A stretch of DNA of 64,000 bases, taken from assembly GCA_029880325.1 (NCBI GenBank), contig JAOUOP010000043.1, positions 1 through 64,000 on the forward strand. Reading direction: 5' to 3'. The stretch comes from Myxococcales bacterium (GTDB lineage Bacteria > Myxococcota_A > Polyangia > Polyangiales > JAFGIB01). This document shows positions 19,778-27,757 of the stretch, one piece after another (position 1 is the stretch's first letter; each line of letters starts with the position of its first letter). Position numbers and translations under genes: made by a program. A model generated the notes under the pieces. The model ran no database searches. It was not told where the DNA came from and was given only the letters and a program-made list of their open reading frames with translations.

Positions 19778-22093
19778 TCAGCTCGGCAGCCGCGTCAGGC
19801 CGCTGAAGCCCGGGAAGCCGCCGCCGCTTTTGCCCCCGACCATGATGATCGCGGTGTCGAGGCGGCGTGCCAACGCCAGCGCCAGGCTACCGAAGGTGTT
19901 GTGCCCCGCCACACGCTGCAGGCCCAGCACCATCAGATCGCGTTCGGCCGCGCGCTCGGAGATCACCTCGATCGGGTCGCCGCCACAGACGATTTCGACG
20001 CTGTGGGGGCAGCTGACCTCTTCGGCGGCCAGTCGGCGCAGGCCGCGCTCCAGGGATGCGAGCTCGGCGTCGGATGTGCCTTCCGGTACGACGCGCAGGA
20101 AGTGCACCTGGCGGCTGCGACCGCGCCCCAGGCTCGACAAAAGCCGCGCGCGCAGCTCGTCGTGACGGCCGCGGCCGCCGATGGGCACCAGGACCCTGTG
20201 GACCTCGTCCAGGTTCCAGCGGTCGGGGGCACGCAGCACCGAGACGTCGCAGTCGAGTCGGCCCATCAGGCGCTCCACGTTGTCGGCGGCGCCGCGTTGG
20301 TCGAGGTCGCTGAGGCCGATGAGCACGCGCTCGCACTGGCGCTCTTCGGCCACGCGCTCGATCTCCTTCCAGGGGTCGGCCGCCACGGTGACGGTGGCCT
20401 CGGGGCGATGGCCGATCTCGAAGGCGCGCGTCAGGCCCAGCTGCAGTGTGCGCTGGGAGCCCTCGATGCTGCGGGCGGCGTTGCGCGCGACGCGGGCGGC
20501 GCTCGCGGCGTCTCGGCCGCCGGGGGCGGCGCCGCCGTCGTCGTCTTCGCCGCTGAGCACGACCGACAGGAGCAGTACCTTGCCGAATTGGGGCGGCGCC
20601 AGGGCCGAGGCGACCTGCACCATGGCCGCGGCGTTGTCGGGGTTGCCCACGGGCACCAGGACCAACGGTGAACGGCCGCGCAGCTTGGCCAAGGTGGTAT
20701 CGCGGGCCTCGGCGGCGGCGTCGACGACTTCGGCGCGGTCGGAGAAGAGCGCCAGGTAGAGCAGCACGCCAAGGCCCAGCCACACCAGCGCGATGGCGCC
20801 GGCGTTGGGCTCGACCACGGCCTGGAAGATAGACAGCGCCAGGCAGGCGCTGCCGCCAACCACGGGCACCAGAGGAAAGAGCGGCGCGCGGTAGCCGGCG
20901 TGCACGACGGGCAGTCGTTGGCGCGCCAGATAGGCCGTGTAGTGGGCCAAGGCGAAGGAGACCAGGAAGATCAGGCTGGCGGTGGCGCCGGCGGCCGCCA
21001 GGTCCGGCAGCATGAAGAGCAGGGCCGCCATCGCCAGGGCGCTGGCGTAGATGGCGACCACGGGCGTGCCGCGGCGCTTGTGGGCGATGCCCAGGATCCA
21101 GGGCAGCGTGCGATCGCCGGCCATGGTCTCGGCCACGCGCGAGGCGGCCAAGAGGTTCGCGTGCAGGGCCGAGAGCGTCGACAGCACCGCCGCGATCATC
21201 ACCAACCAGTAGCCCACCTCCCCCATGTAGTTGCCGGCGGCGGTGGCCATCAGCGTGTCGGGCGCGCGCTGGGCCATGCTCTGGATGTCTTCACCCGGCC
21301 CGACGCCGACGCTGGCCACCAGCAACAGCAGCGGTAGGTAGATGGCCAGCGCCACCGCAAGCGACAGGAACATGGCGCGCGGGATGGTGCGCACGGGATC
21401 GCGAATCTCACCGGCCACCGCGGCGATCAGGTCAAAGCCCTGCAGTGCGATGAAGGTGAAGCCCATGGCCGCCAGAAGGCCCGTCATGCCGCCGGGCGCA
21501 AAGGGCAGCAGCGTGGCCCGGGCGGTGCCGGCGGGGCTCGTGACGAAGGCCCACAGGCCGGCGAAGACCAGCACCCCCAGTACGATCACCTTGCCGTAGG
21601 TCTCGAACTCGCCGCCGCCGGTGGCGCGACGGATCAGCGACAGGGCATAGCCACTGATGGCCAGGGTTGCGCAGCCCACGGCGGCGCCGTGACTGGTCAG
21701 CCAGGCCGGCGGCGGGCCCAGGGCGATGCGCCAGAGGTCGGCGATGACGGTGACGCCGTAGACGCCCAGGCCCAGGGCGTAGAGCACACCGGCCACAATG
21801 TAGGCCGCCCACAGCACCCAGCCGGCGGCGAAGGCCGCTCGCACCGAAAGCACGCGGCGGGCGAAGGCGTAGGCGCCGCCCGACTCGGGAAAGGCGCTGG
21901 CCATCTCGGCGAAACTCATGGCCGTGAGCACGGCCAAAAGGCCGTTGACGGCGAAGGCGACGACGGCGGCGGGGCCGGTGTGGGCAAAGGCGGTGCCGGC
22001 CAGCACCAGGATGCCGCCGCCGACGATGGCGCCGATACCGATGCGGGTGGCGCCGAGCAGGCCCAGGCTGCGCGTGGTGGACTCCTCGCTCAC
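19778..22093 (-). CDS. APC-superfamily amino acid permease fused to universal-stress-protein-like domains
   Basis: A 771-residue protein with a GTG start at 22093. Residues about 10-450 form a 12-helix APC transporter starting GATRIGIGAIVGGGILVLAG, with SFAEMASAFPESGGAYAFARR and GFDLIAAVAGEIRDP typical of basic/neutral amino acid antiporters. The cytosolic C-terminal 300 residues begin SPLVLVPVGNPDNAAAMV and later have VHRVLVPIGGRGRHDELRARLL, consistent with one or two Usp folds, and end with VMLGL-type strands. Fusions of this kind are known; the Usp part may sense nucleotides and gate transport (inference). It is separated from the ABC operon by the 172-bp repeat. Confidence 0.85.
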   Translation of the reverse strand: MSEESTTRSLGLLGATRIGIGAIVGGGILVLAGTAFAHTGPAAVVAFAVNGLLAVLTAMSFAEMASAFPESGGAYAFARRVLSVRAAFAAGWVLWAAYIVAGVLYALGLGVYGVTVIADLWRIALGPPPAWLTSHGAAVGCATLAISGYALSLIRRATGGGEFETYGKVIVLGVLVFAGLWAFVTSPAGTARATLLPFAPGGMTGLLAAMGFTFIALQGFDLIAAVAGEIRDPVRTIPRAMFLSLAVALAIYLPLLLLVASVGVGPGEDIQSMAQRAPDTLMATAAGNYMGEVGYWLVMIAAVLSTLSALHANLLAASRVAETMAGDRTLPWILGIAHKRRGTPVVAIYASALAMAALLFMLPDLAAAGATASLIFLVSFALAHYTAYLARQRLPVVHAGYRAPLFPLVPVVGGSACLALSIFQAVVEPNAGAIALVWLGLGVLLYLALFSDRAEVVDAAAEARDTTLAKLRGRSPLVLVPVGNPDNAAAMVQVASALAPPQFGKVLLLSVVLSGEDDDGGAAPGGRDAASAARVARNAARSIEGSQRTLQLGLTRAFEIGHRPEATVTVAADPWKEIERVAEERQCERVLIGLSDLDQRGAADNVERLMGRLDCDVSVLRAPDRWNLDEVHRVLVPIGGRGRHDELRARLLSSLGRGRSRQVHFLRVVPEGTSDAELASLERGLRRLAAEEVSCPHSVEIVCGGDPIEVISERAAERDLMVLGLQRVAGHNTFGSLALALARRLDTAIIMVGGKSGGGFPGFSGLTRLPS

Positions 22094-22144
22094 CGGCGCA
22101 AGGCTACCATTTCGCGCCGGGCTCCGTGTCGACGACTGCGCCGG

Positions 22145-22646
22145 CTATTCGAGGCCCGGTGGTGGGCAGGTGTAGCTGACGCCGAAGCTGCGCAGCCGCG
22201 GTGTGGTGCCGGTGATTTCGCCACAGGCGTTATTGCTGCTCTGGTCGCCGTCGGGAGAGACCAGGCGGATCTCCACCTGGATGAAACGCCCCTGTTGGGC
22301 GGCGCCCTCCAGGAAGGGCAGGATTCCGTCGGGGGCTCTCGCATCCGGGCACGGTGGCCACTTCGAGCCAGCTGGCCTGTTCGGCGGCGGCCTGATCCTT
22401 GCCCACGCGGATGCGGAAGACGATGTAGGAGCCGGGGGGTAGCTCGGCATCCCAGGTGAGGTTGCGCCACTCGGTGGCGGCGTTCACGCCCGAGCCGATG
22501 CAGGTGTTGAGGTTTTGGATGTAGGTGCTGGGCTCCCGCGAGGCCAGACGCAGCTGCTGGCCGGTCATGTCCGAGTAGGTATGGGCGGCGAGAAAACCGC
22601 GCAGGCAATCGTGCCTGGAGCTTTCACTCTGGGCCTTTTCACCCAC
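22145..22646 (-). pseudogene. 5'-truncated, frameshifted gene remnant (exported-protein C-terminus)
   Basis: The frame from 22646 encodes plausible protein (LNTCIGSGVNAATEWRNLTW, LPPGSYIVFRIRVGKD) as far as VATVPGCESP. It then turns to nonsense at a C5 run (22331-22335). Removing one C restores SPDGILPFLEGAAQQG, RFIQVEIRLVSPDGDQSSN and GVSYTCPPPGLE before a stop at 22145. One inserted base therefore splits it. No signal peptide exists: the visible start is a GTG overlapping the 3' end of the DUF354 gene. The remnant looks like the last ~165 residues of a longer secreted or lipoprotein gene. A sequencing error in the homopolymer would explain the shift but not the missing 5' part. Confidence 0.6.
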
Positions 22647-23682
22647 GGTGATCGCGCACGGCCGCGAGCAACTGCTCGCAAATCACCTCGGGCACGTCGG
22701 CCGAGTGCTCTGCGATGCGGGCGGCGACGGCGCGAAAACGCCCGCGGTCGTCATCGGCGAAAAGCCGGCAGGCGGTGACTCGGGCCTCGATGAGTTGTCC
22801 CGAGGTGAACCAGTGGAGGATCTGCCAGCGCTCGGCCAGGTCGCGGGTGGGACCCAGCTCGACGCGCGGGTAGATGAAGACGCTGGGCACGCCGAGCACG
22901 GCGGCCTCGGCGCTCATGGTGCTGGACTCGCCGACGATCAGGGAGGCGTGGGCCAGGGCGTGGTGCATACGCTCAACTGGTAGTGAAAAACGATGGGCTT
23001 CGAGTTCCGCGGGCAGCGCGCCCTCGGAGGAGACGAAGACCCGGCCGTGTTCGGCCAGGGCCCGCACCATGCCGACCTTATCTTCCAGTCGTAGACCGCT
23101 GCGGCCCAGGTCGTGGCTCGCGCCCCAGCCCACGAAGCGCACGATGCAGTAGCGCTCGCCCGGGTTAACGCCCAGTTCGGAGAGCACGCTGGCGTCGGGC
23201 TGAAAGAGCGCCGGGTGCAGATAGGCACACTCGTGGTAGCCGGCGTAGCGCACCTGGCCCCGGCGGTCTGTGCGGCCGTAGACCTCGGGCGTGCACAGGC
23301 GTGTGGTGAAGGGGTAGGTGACGGCGTTCGAGAGGGTGGCGCTCTCGGTGTCCGAGAAGACCACCACCGGCACGCGCAGGGCGTAGCCGACCGCGGCGAT
23401 GAAGGTGCCGCCGACGGCGGCGAGCACGTCGGGCTGCAGGCGCCGAATCGCGAGCGCCAGACGCAGCTGGCGTGCGAGCAGGGTGCGCGCCATGCCCAGC
23501 GGCCCGGGCAGGGCGCCGCCGAAGAACTCGATCGAGGTGCCCGTGCGCCGGGCCAGCTCGATCAAGATGTCCTTGTCACGCCCGGTGAGCACGACCTCGT
23601 GTCCCCGCTCGCGCAGGCGCGCGATGGCGTGGGAGAAGAAGTGCAGGTGGGCCGGGTGGGTGATGTCGATCAGGATCCGCAT
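22639..23682 (-). CDS. DUF354 family protein (glycosyltransferase-like)
   Basis: A 347-residue cytosolic protein starting MRILIDITHPAHLHFF at ATG 23682. It has a GT-B-like two-lobe layout: N-terminal Rossmann half with LQPDVLAAVGGTFIAAVGY, C-terminal half with LIVGESSTMSAEAAVLGVPSVF, the nucleotide-sugar-binding style motif. DUF354 proteins occur in polysaccharide and archaeal glycan loci and are presumed glycosyltransferases or UDP-GlcNAc epimerase relatives. It is first in the visible order of the glycan cluster's distal end, 30 nt from the GT2 gene. Confidence 0.8.
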   Translation of the reverse strand: MRILIDITHPAHLHFFSHAIARLRERGHEVVLTGRDKDILIELARRTGTSIEFFGGALPGPLGMARTLLARQLRLALAIRRLQPDVLAAVGGTFIAAVGYALRVPVVVFSDTESATLSNAVTYPFTTRLCTPEVYGRTDRRGQVRYAGYHECAYLHPALFQPDASVLSELGVNPGERYCIVRFVGWGASHDLGRSGLRLEDKVGMVRALAEHGRVFVSSEGALPAELEAHRFSLPVERMHHALAHASLIVGESSTMSAEAAVLGVPSVFIYPRVELGPTRDLAERWQILHWFTSGQLIEARVTACRLFADDDRGRFRAVAARIAEHSADVPEVICEQLLAAVRDHRG

Positions 23683-23712
23683 CGGCGGCGTCGCTTGGGC
23701 TCCCGTGGGACT

Positions 23713-24819
23713 TCAATCGTCTGTGCCGAACGGGCGGGACGAGCTCGAAGGCCCGCGCTCACCGCCGGCGGCGGCCAGGCGCAGCGTCTCGTCGGGGCTC
23801 GCGGACGCGGCTAGCCCCTGGCTGTGGCCGCGGCGCTCGGGCGCAATCCTGCGGTAGAGCACGCGTAACATGCGGTTATCCTCCATGTCGAACCACATGC
23901 CGAAGAGCAGAAGCTGCAGGCCGCTCATGACCAAAAAAGCGCTGAAGAGCGCGCTGGTGGTCGCCACCGGAGTACCCTGGGTGAAGCGGTGGACCAGTAG
24001 ATAGAGCCCGAGCAGCGAGCCGCCGAAGGACGAAAGTGCACCGGTGGCGTAGAAGAGCACCAGGGGGTGGAAGTTGTGAATGATGTACTTGTGGCCCATG
24101 CGCCACAGAAAGCCCTTGAAGATCAACCAGCTGATGGTGGGCACGACCTTCCAGATCTTCATCTTGGATTGTTCGCCCACGTTGTAGACCGGCTCGATCG
24201 GCACATCGACCACGCGCATATTCCACACGTTCAGATGCACCAACATGTCATTGGGGTAGCCGTAGCGGGGGTAGAGCCCGTCCAGGTCGAGCAGACGCAG
24301 GGCCTCGAGCGAAATGGCGGTATAGCCGGTCTGCGAGTCGACGCTATGCCAGTAGCCGCTGGCCACCTTGGTCAGCATCGAGAGAAAGGCATTGCCCAGG
24401 AAGCGATGCTTGGGGATCGTGCCCCAGGCGTTGTTGTAGAAGAGGCGATTGCCCTTGGCGTAGTCGGCGGCGCCGTGGGCCACCTGCTCGACCAGCAGCT
24501 CGAGCTCGGCCGGCGCCATCTGCCCATCGCCCGCCATCACGGCGGTGATGTCGATCTCGAGCTCGCGCGCCCGCTCATATCCGGTGGTGATGGCGCGGCC
24601 GACGCCCTGGTTTTGCCGGTGTTCGATGAGCTCGATGCGGCCTGCACGATCGCGCTCTTGCACGTAGCGCTGCACGGTCGCCACCGTGTCGTCGCGGCTT
24701 TGATCGTCGACCACCAGCACCCGATCGACGAAGTCGGGCATGGTCTCGAGCACGGTGCCGATCTGGGTCTGCTCGTTGTAGCAGGGGACGACGACGGCGA
24801 CGGTCTTTCCTTCGTACAT
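23713..24819 (-). CDS. Family 2 glycosyltransferase (DPM-like) with two C-terminal membrane helices
   Basis: A 368-residue protein from ATG 24819. The GT-A domain starts VAVVVPCYNEQTQIG, has VVDDQSRDDT and the metal-binding MAGDGQM (a DxD-like site), then GYTAISLEALRLL. Two hydrophobic helices near 255-330 (FHPLVLFYATGALSSFGG, SALFSAFLVMSGLQLLLFGM) anchor it to the membrane. The layout is that of polyprenyl-phosphate sugar transferases. It likely loads a sugar on a lipid carrier for the GT39 enzyme encoded further upstream in the cluster (inference). The Gly/Ser/Arg-rich tail is not conserved family sequence. Confidence 0.88.
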   Translation of the reverse strand: MYEGKTVAVVVPCYNEQTQIGTVLETMPDFVDRVLVVDDQSRDDTVATVQRYVQERDRAGRIELIEHRQNQGVGRAITTGYERARELEIDITAVMAGDGQMAPAELELLVEQVAHGAADYAKGNRLFYNNAWGTIPKHRFLGNAFLSMLTKVASGYWHSVDSQTGYTAISLEALRLLDLDGLYPRYGYPNDMLVHLNVWNMRVVDVPIEPVYNVGEQSKMKIWKVVPTISWLIFKGFLWRMGHKYIIHNFHPLVLFYATGALSSFGGSLLGLYLLVHRFTQGTPVATTSALFSAFLVMSGLQLLLFGMWFDMEDNRMLRVLYRRIAPERRGHSQGLAASASPDETLRLAAAGGERGPSSSSRPFGTDD

Positions 24820-24901
24820 CGTTTTGCCGGCACGGGGCCGGGCGCCAGCATTCTCGACGCCAGCGGCCCTCGCGTGGCCTTCTAGCACAAATCGTGGGTT
24901 C

Positions 24902-25780
24902 CTACGGCAGAATGTAGCCGTAGCGCTCGGCCAGGGGCACCTGCCGGCGCACAGCCTCGCGCTCGGCGGCGCTCCAGCGCTCGAAGGGCGCCCGCGGGCC
25001 GCCGTGCTGGACGTTGACCCGCCGCTGGTGCATGCGCCCGATCGCACGCCGTCCGATGCGGGCACCGATGAAGTCGCACAGCCCGGCGGTGGCCTCGAGG
25101 TCGCTGAACATATCCTCGCTGCGGATGCGCATGACGCGCGAGTCGGGCAGCTCCGCGACGAAGTCCTCGATGAAGCTCTGGGTCTCGTTCCACAGCCAGG
25201 CGAGCCTTTCGACGGTCGAAGCCCGCTGCCAGGCTTCGGCGTCGGCCATGGTCGGCCGCGCCAGGTCGTAGTAGCTGCCGCTATACCAGCGCCGACGCAC
25301 GCCGCTGCGCACAAAGTCGCCCGGGTTGCGCACCAGATGCACGAAGCGCGCGCGGGGGTAGACGCGCAGCGCCGCCGGGGCCAGGAAGGTAATGCGGTGG
25401 TTGGTTTCCACGTAGCGCATGCCGCGGATGTGGGCATCGAGCAGGTAGCCGTCGCGGGCGGTGCGCACGATCTCGTGGAAGAGGTCGGGCTCGCCGGCGT
25501 AGCGCTCGTAGGCCATGCGGCTCTCGCGCAATAACTCGGGGTGATCGCTGTGGTTGACACGCAGGGCGCTGTCGTGGGCCAGCAACTCGGTCAGCCATTT
25601 GGTGCCACAGCGTCCCGTGGACAGCACGAAGACCGGCTCCACCACGTCGAGTACGGCGCCGTCGACATCGCCGAGATTGAGCTGGGTGGCCTTGACCGGC
25701 CGCAACATGACGCGGGCCGCCAGCATTGAGCGCTCGACGAATTCGGTCAGCAGCGCGGTCGTCTGGGCCTTTCGATCCAT
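24902..25780 (-). CDS. PAPS-dependent sulfotransferase
   Basis: A 292-residue protein (ATG 25780; a GTG at 25795 would add five residues). The 5'-phosphosulfate loop is VFVLSTGRCGTKWLTELL, and the 3'-phosphate-binding segment is RFVHLVRNPGDFVRSG. These are diagnostic of sulfotransferases using 3'-phosphoadenylylsulfate. It should transfer sulfate to a hydroxyl or amine of a carbohydrate or lipid. Being inside a glycosyltransferase cluster, a sulfated surface glycan or glycolipid is the likely product (inference). Confidence 0.82.
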   Translation of the reverse strand: MDRKAQTTALLTEFVERSMLAARVMLRPVKATQLNLGDVDGAVLDVVEPVFVLSTGRCGTKWLTELLAHDSALRVNHSDHPELLRESRMAYERYAGEPDLFHEIVRTARDGYLLDAHIRGMRYVETNHRITFLAPAALRVYPRARFVHLVRNPGDFVRSGVRRRWYSGSYYDLARPTMADAEAWQRASTVERLAWLWNETQSFIEDFVAELPDSRVMRIRSEDMFSDLEATAGLCDFIGARIGRRAIGRMHQRRVNVQHGGPRAPFERWSAAEREAVRRQVPLAERYGYILP

Positions 25781-25817
25781 GGTCGCAGGCTGCACTTACT
25801 TCAATTTGGCGCAAAGT

Positions 25818-26723
25818 TCACGGCGCCTGCACCTGCATTGCGGCGCCGCGCGCGTGCCAGTGGTCGCAGATTTCCGCCATCGTCGCGATCCAGGCCCCGC
25901 GCCGCTTGGCGGCGGTGATCTGCGCTTCGTAGAAAGCGACCTCGGCCGGGTACTCGTGGGGGGAGAAGGTGCGCTGGTGCCAGTCCAGCACGATCAGGCC
26001 GCCTGCGCTCGCGATGGCCTCGAGCTGCATCTCGGCGTGGCGGCGAACCCCTGGTCGCGACAGGCCGATGATGTCCATCAGCGTGATCGGAAGCTCGAGC
26101 ATGCCGCTGTCGTCGACCTCGAAGGGCTCGAGGCACGGCGCCTCGCTCCAGGCACGGTCGGCGGCGCCCAGGGTGGAGTCGACTTCGAGGCCGATGGCGC
26201 GCTGGTGCTGGAAGGTGCGCGGACGCACCAGGTTGAGGTGATGCTGGCGCGTGCTGCGAACGCGGTCGCCGACGATGTCCTCGAGCCGGGCTTTCTCCCT
26301 GGCGAGCAGCGCGCGGTCGTCGAAGGAATAAAATGAACCGTGCAGGCCGATCTCCCAGCCGCCGCGTTTCAGGGCGGGGATGGTTTGGGCCAGGCGCCTG
26401 TCGCCCAGGTCGTAGCGTCCCATGAAACGGGGATCAAAACTTTTGGTTGATTCATCCAGAAACAACACCGTCGAGCGCACGCCGAGGCGATCTTCGAGCG
26501 CCATGATGCGGTCGAAGTTCCAATAGGGCTCATCGCCCATCAGGCGGTGCAAGAGCGAGCGCGCCTGCACGCGCAGGGCGCGCGAGCCTCCGCGCACGGC
26601 GTAGTAGAGGTAGTGGTAGGCCTGCTTGTGAATGCGGTCGACGTCGTGGGTCAGGCACAGGGCGTAGGGCGCCCCGGCAGGCCAGCGGGGCGTGGCTTCG
26701 GAAGTCTGGGCTGACGGGCTCAC
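25818..26723 (-). CDS. Polysaccharide deacetylase-like protein
   Basis: A 301-residue protein of the carbohydrate esterase 4/NodB fold. CLTHDVDRIHKQ contains the catalytic Asp/metal-binding pair (HDVD), RSTVLFLDES is the second strand, and GWEIGLHGSFYSF provides the HxS-type metal ligand. IVLDWHQRTFSPHEYP near the end supplies the catalytic His. This subgroup (long HDVD type) occurs in glycan loci and would remove N-acetyl groups. The GTG start at 26723 overlaps the stop of the upstream UPF0104 gene (GTGA), indicating translational coupling. Confidence 0.8.
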   Translation of the reverse strand: MSPSAQTSEATPRWPAGAPYALCLTHDVDRIHKQAYHYLYYAVRGGSRALRVQARSLLHRLMGDEPYWNFDRIMALEDRLGVRSTVLFLDESTKSFDPRFMGRYDLGDRRLAQTIPALKRGGWEIGLHGSFYSFDDRALLAREKARLEDIVGDRVRSTRQHHLNLVRPRTFQHQRAIGLEVDSTLGAADRAWSEAPCLEPFEVDDSGMLELPITLMDIIGLSRPGVRRHAEMQLEAIASAGGLIVLDWHQRTFSPHEYPAEVAFYEAQITAAKRRGAWIATMAEICDHWHARGAAMQVQAP

Positions 26724-27736
26724 GCTGCAGCACCGTCCGCGTCGAGGCGCGCCAGGCGGCGTTTGAGAATGAAGGAGGAGCCGGTTCCCAGAAGCACGAT
26801 CCAGGTGGTGGCCACGATGCGATCGACGGTGGCGATCAACACCCCGCTGATCGCTGCCTGGCCCAGGGCGCCGGCGGCCAGGCCGCTGAGCCCTTCACGC
26901 AGGCCGATGGTTCCGGCCGGGACCAGCGAGACCACTGCCGAAGCGCGGGTGGCCGCTTGCAGCACCATGGCCGACGCAAAGCCGGTGTCGTAGCCGAGAA
27001 AGCTCGCGACGAGAAAAAAGCGCGCGCCCATCACGAAGTTGGTGATGCTGTCGAACAGCAGCCAGCTGGCGAGCGCTGTCGGTCGGCGCAGCATTTCTTC
27101 GGTACCCGCGCGCAGGGCGGTGAGCAGGGCGCGCAGGCGCGTCGTGGCGACGGCACCTTGGGTCGCGACTTCGACGGCGGAGCGCCTCAGCCACAGACCG
27201 GCGGCCACCGCGAGGCAGGGCGCGATCACGAATGCGCCAAAGCCCACCCAAAGTGGCCATGCCGCCGCATTCGTAGGGGAAGCGGTGCTGACGATGAAGC
27301 ATAGGCCCACCACACCAGCGACCACGATGGCCGACAGCTGCATGCCCATGAAGCCGAGCCCGAACTTCAGATAGTCGAGGCTCGCCACGCGCTTCAAATA
27401 GGCCGCGCGCAGGGGCGTGCCCAGATTCAGCGGCACCAGATTCACAAAGCTACCGAACTCGATGAGACAAAAGGCCTCCCACAACTCGAGCCGGGCGCCG
27501 AAAAGCGTGACGCTGCGGCGCAGCTTGCCGGCCAGGGCTACATGTCCCAGCAGCACGATCGCCGACAGGAGGGCGAGCTGGGAGGGCTCGAGCTTCTCCA
27601 GTCGCTGCCATTCGTTCGAAAAGCGCGCCAGGTAGACGACCAGGGCTGCGAGCAAGAGCAGCGCCAGGGCGGCGCCCAGGATGCGTCGAAGGCGCTGCCT
27701 GCGATCGGCCCTCAGCTCGGCACTGCCCTCGTCCAT
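26720..27736 (-). CDS. UPF0104 / lysylphosphatidylglycerol synthase TM-region family protein
   Basis: A 338-residue integral membrane protein with eight or so helices. LWEAFCLIEFGSFVNLVPLNLGTPLRAAYLKR fits the PF03706 core, and PAGTIGLREGLSGLAAG is the conserved C-terminal motif. Members flip or transfer lipid-linked groups (AglD, MprF flippase half). There is no lysyl-transferase half here, so it may act as a lipid or lipid-linked sugar translocase. Coupled to the deacetylase gene. Confidence 0.8.
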   Translation of the reverse strand: MDEGSAELRADRRQRLRRILGAALALLLLAALVVYLARFSNEWQRLEKLEPSQLALLSAIVLLGHVALAGKLRRSVTLFGARLELWEAFCLIEFGSFVNLVPLNLGTPLRAAYLKRVASLDYLKFGLGFMGMQLSAIVVAGVVGLCFIVSTASPTNAAAWPLWVGFGAFVIAPCLAVAAGLWLRRSAVEVATQGAVATTRLRALLTALRAGTEEMLRRPTALASWLLFDSITNFVMGARFFLVASFLGYDTGFASAMVLQAATRASAVVSLVPAGTIGLREGLSGLAAGALGQAAISGVLIATVDRIVATTWIVLLGTGSSFILKRRLARLDADGAAA

Positions 27737-27757
27737 GCGTCGTCGCCAGTGTGGAGC

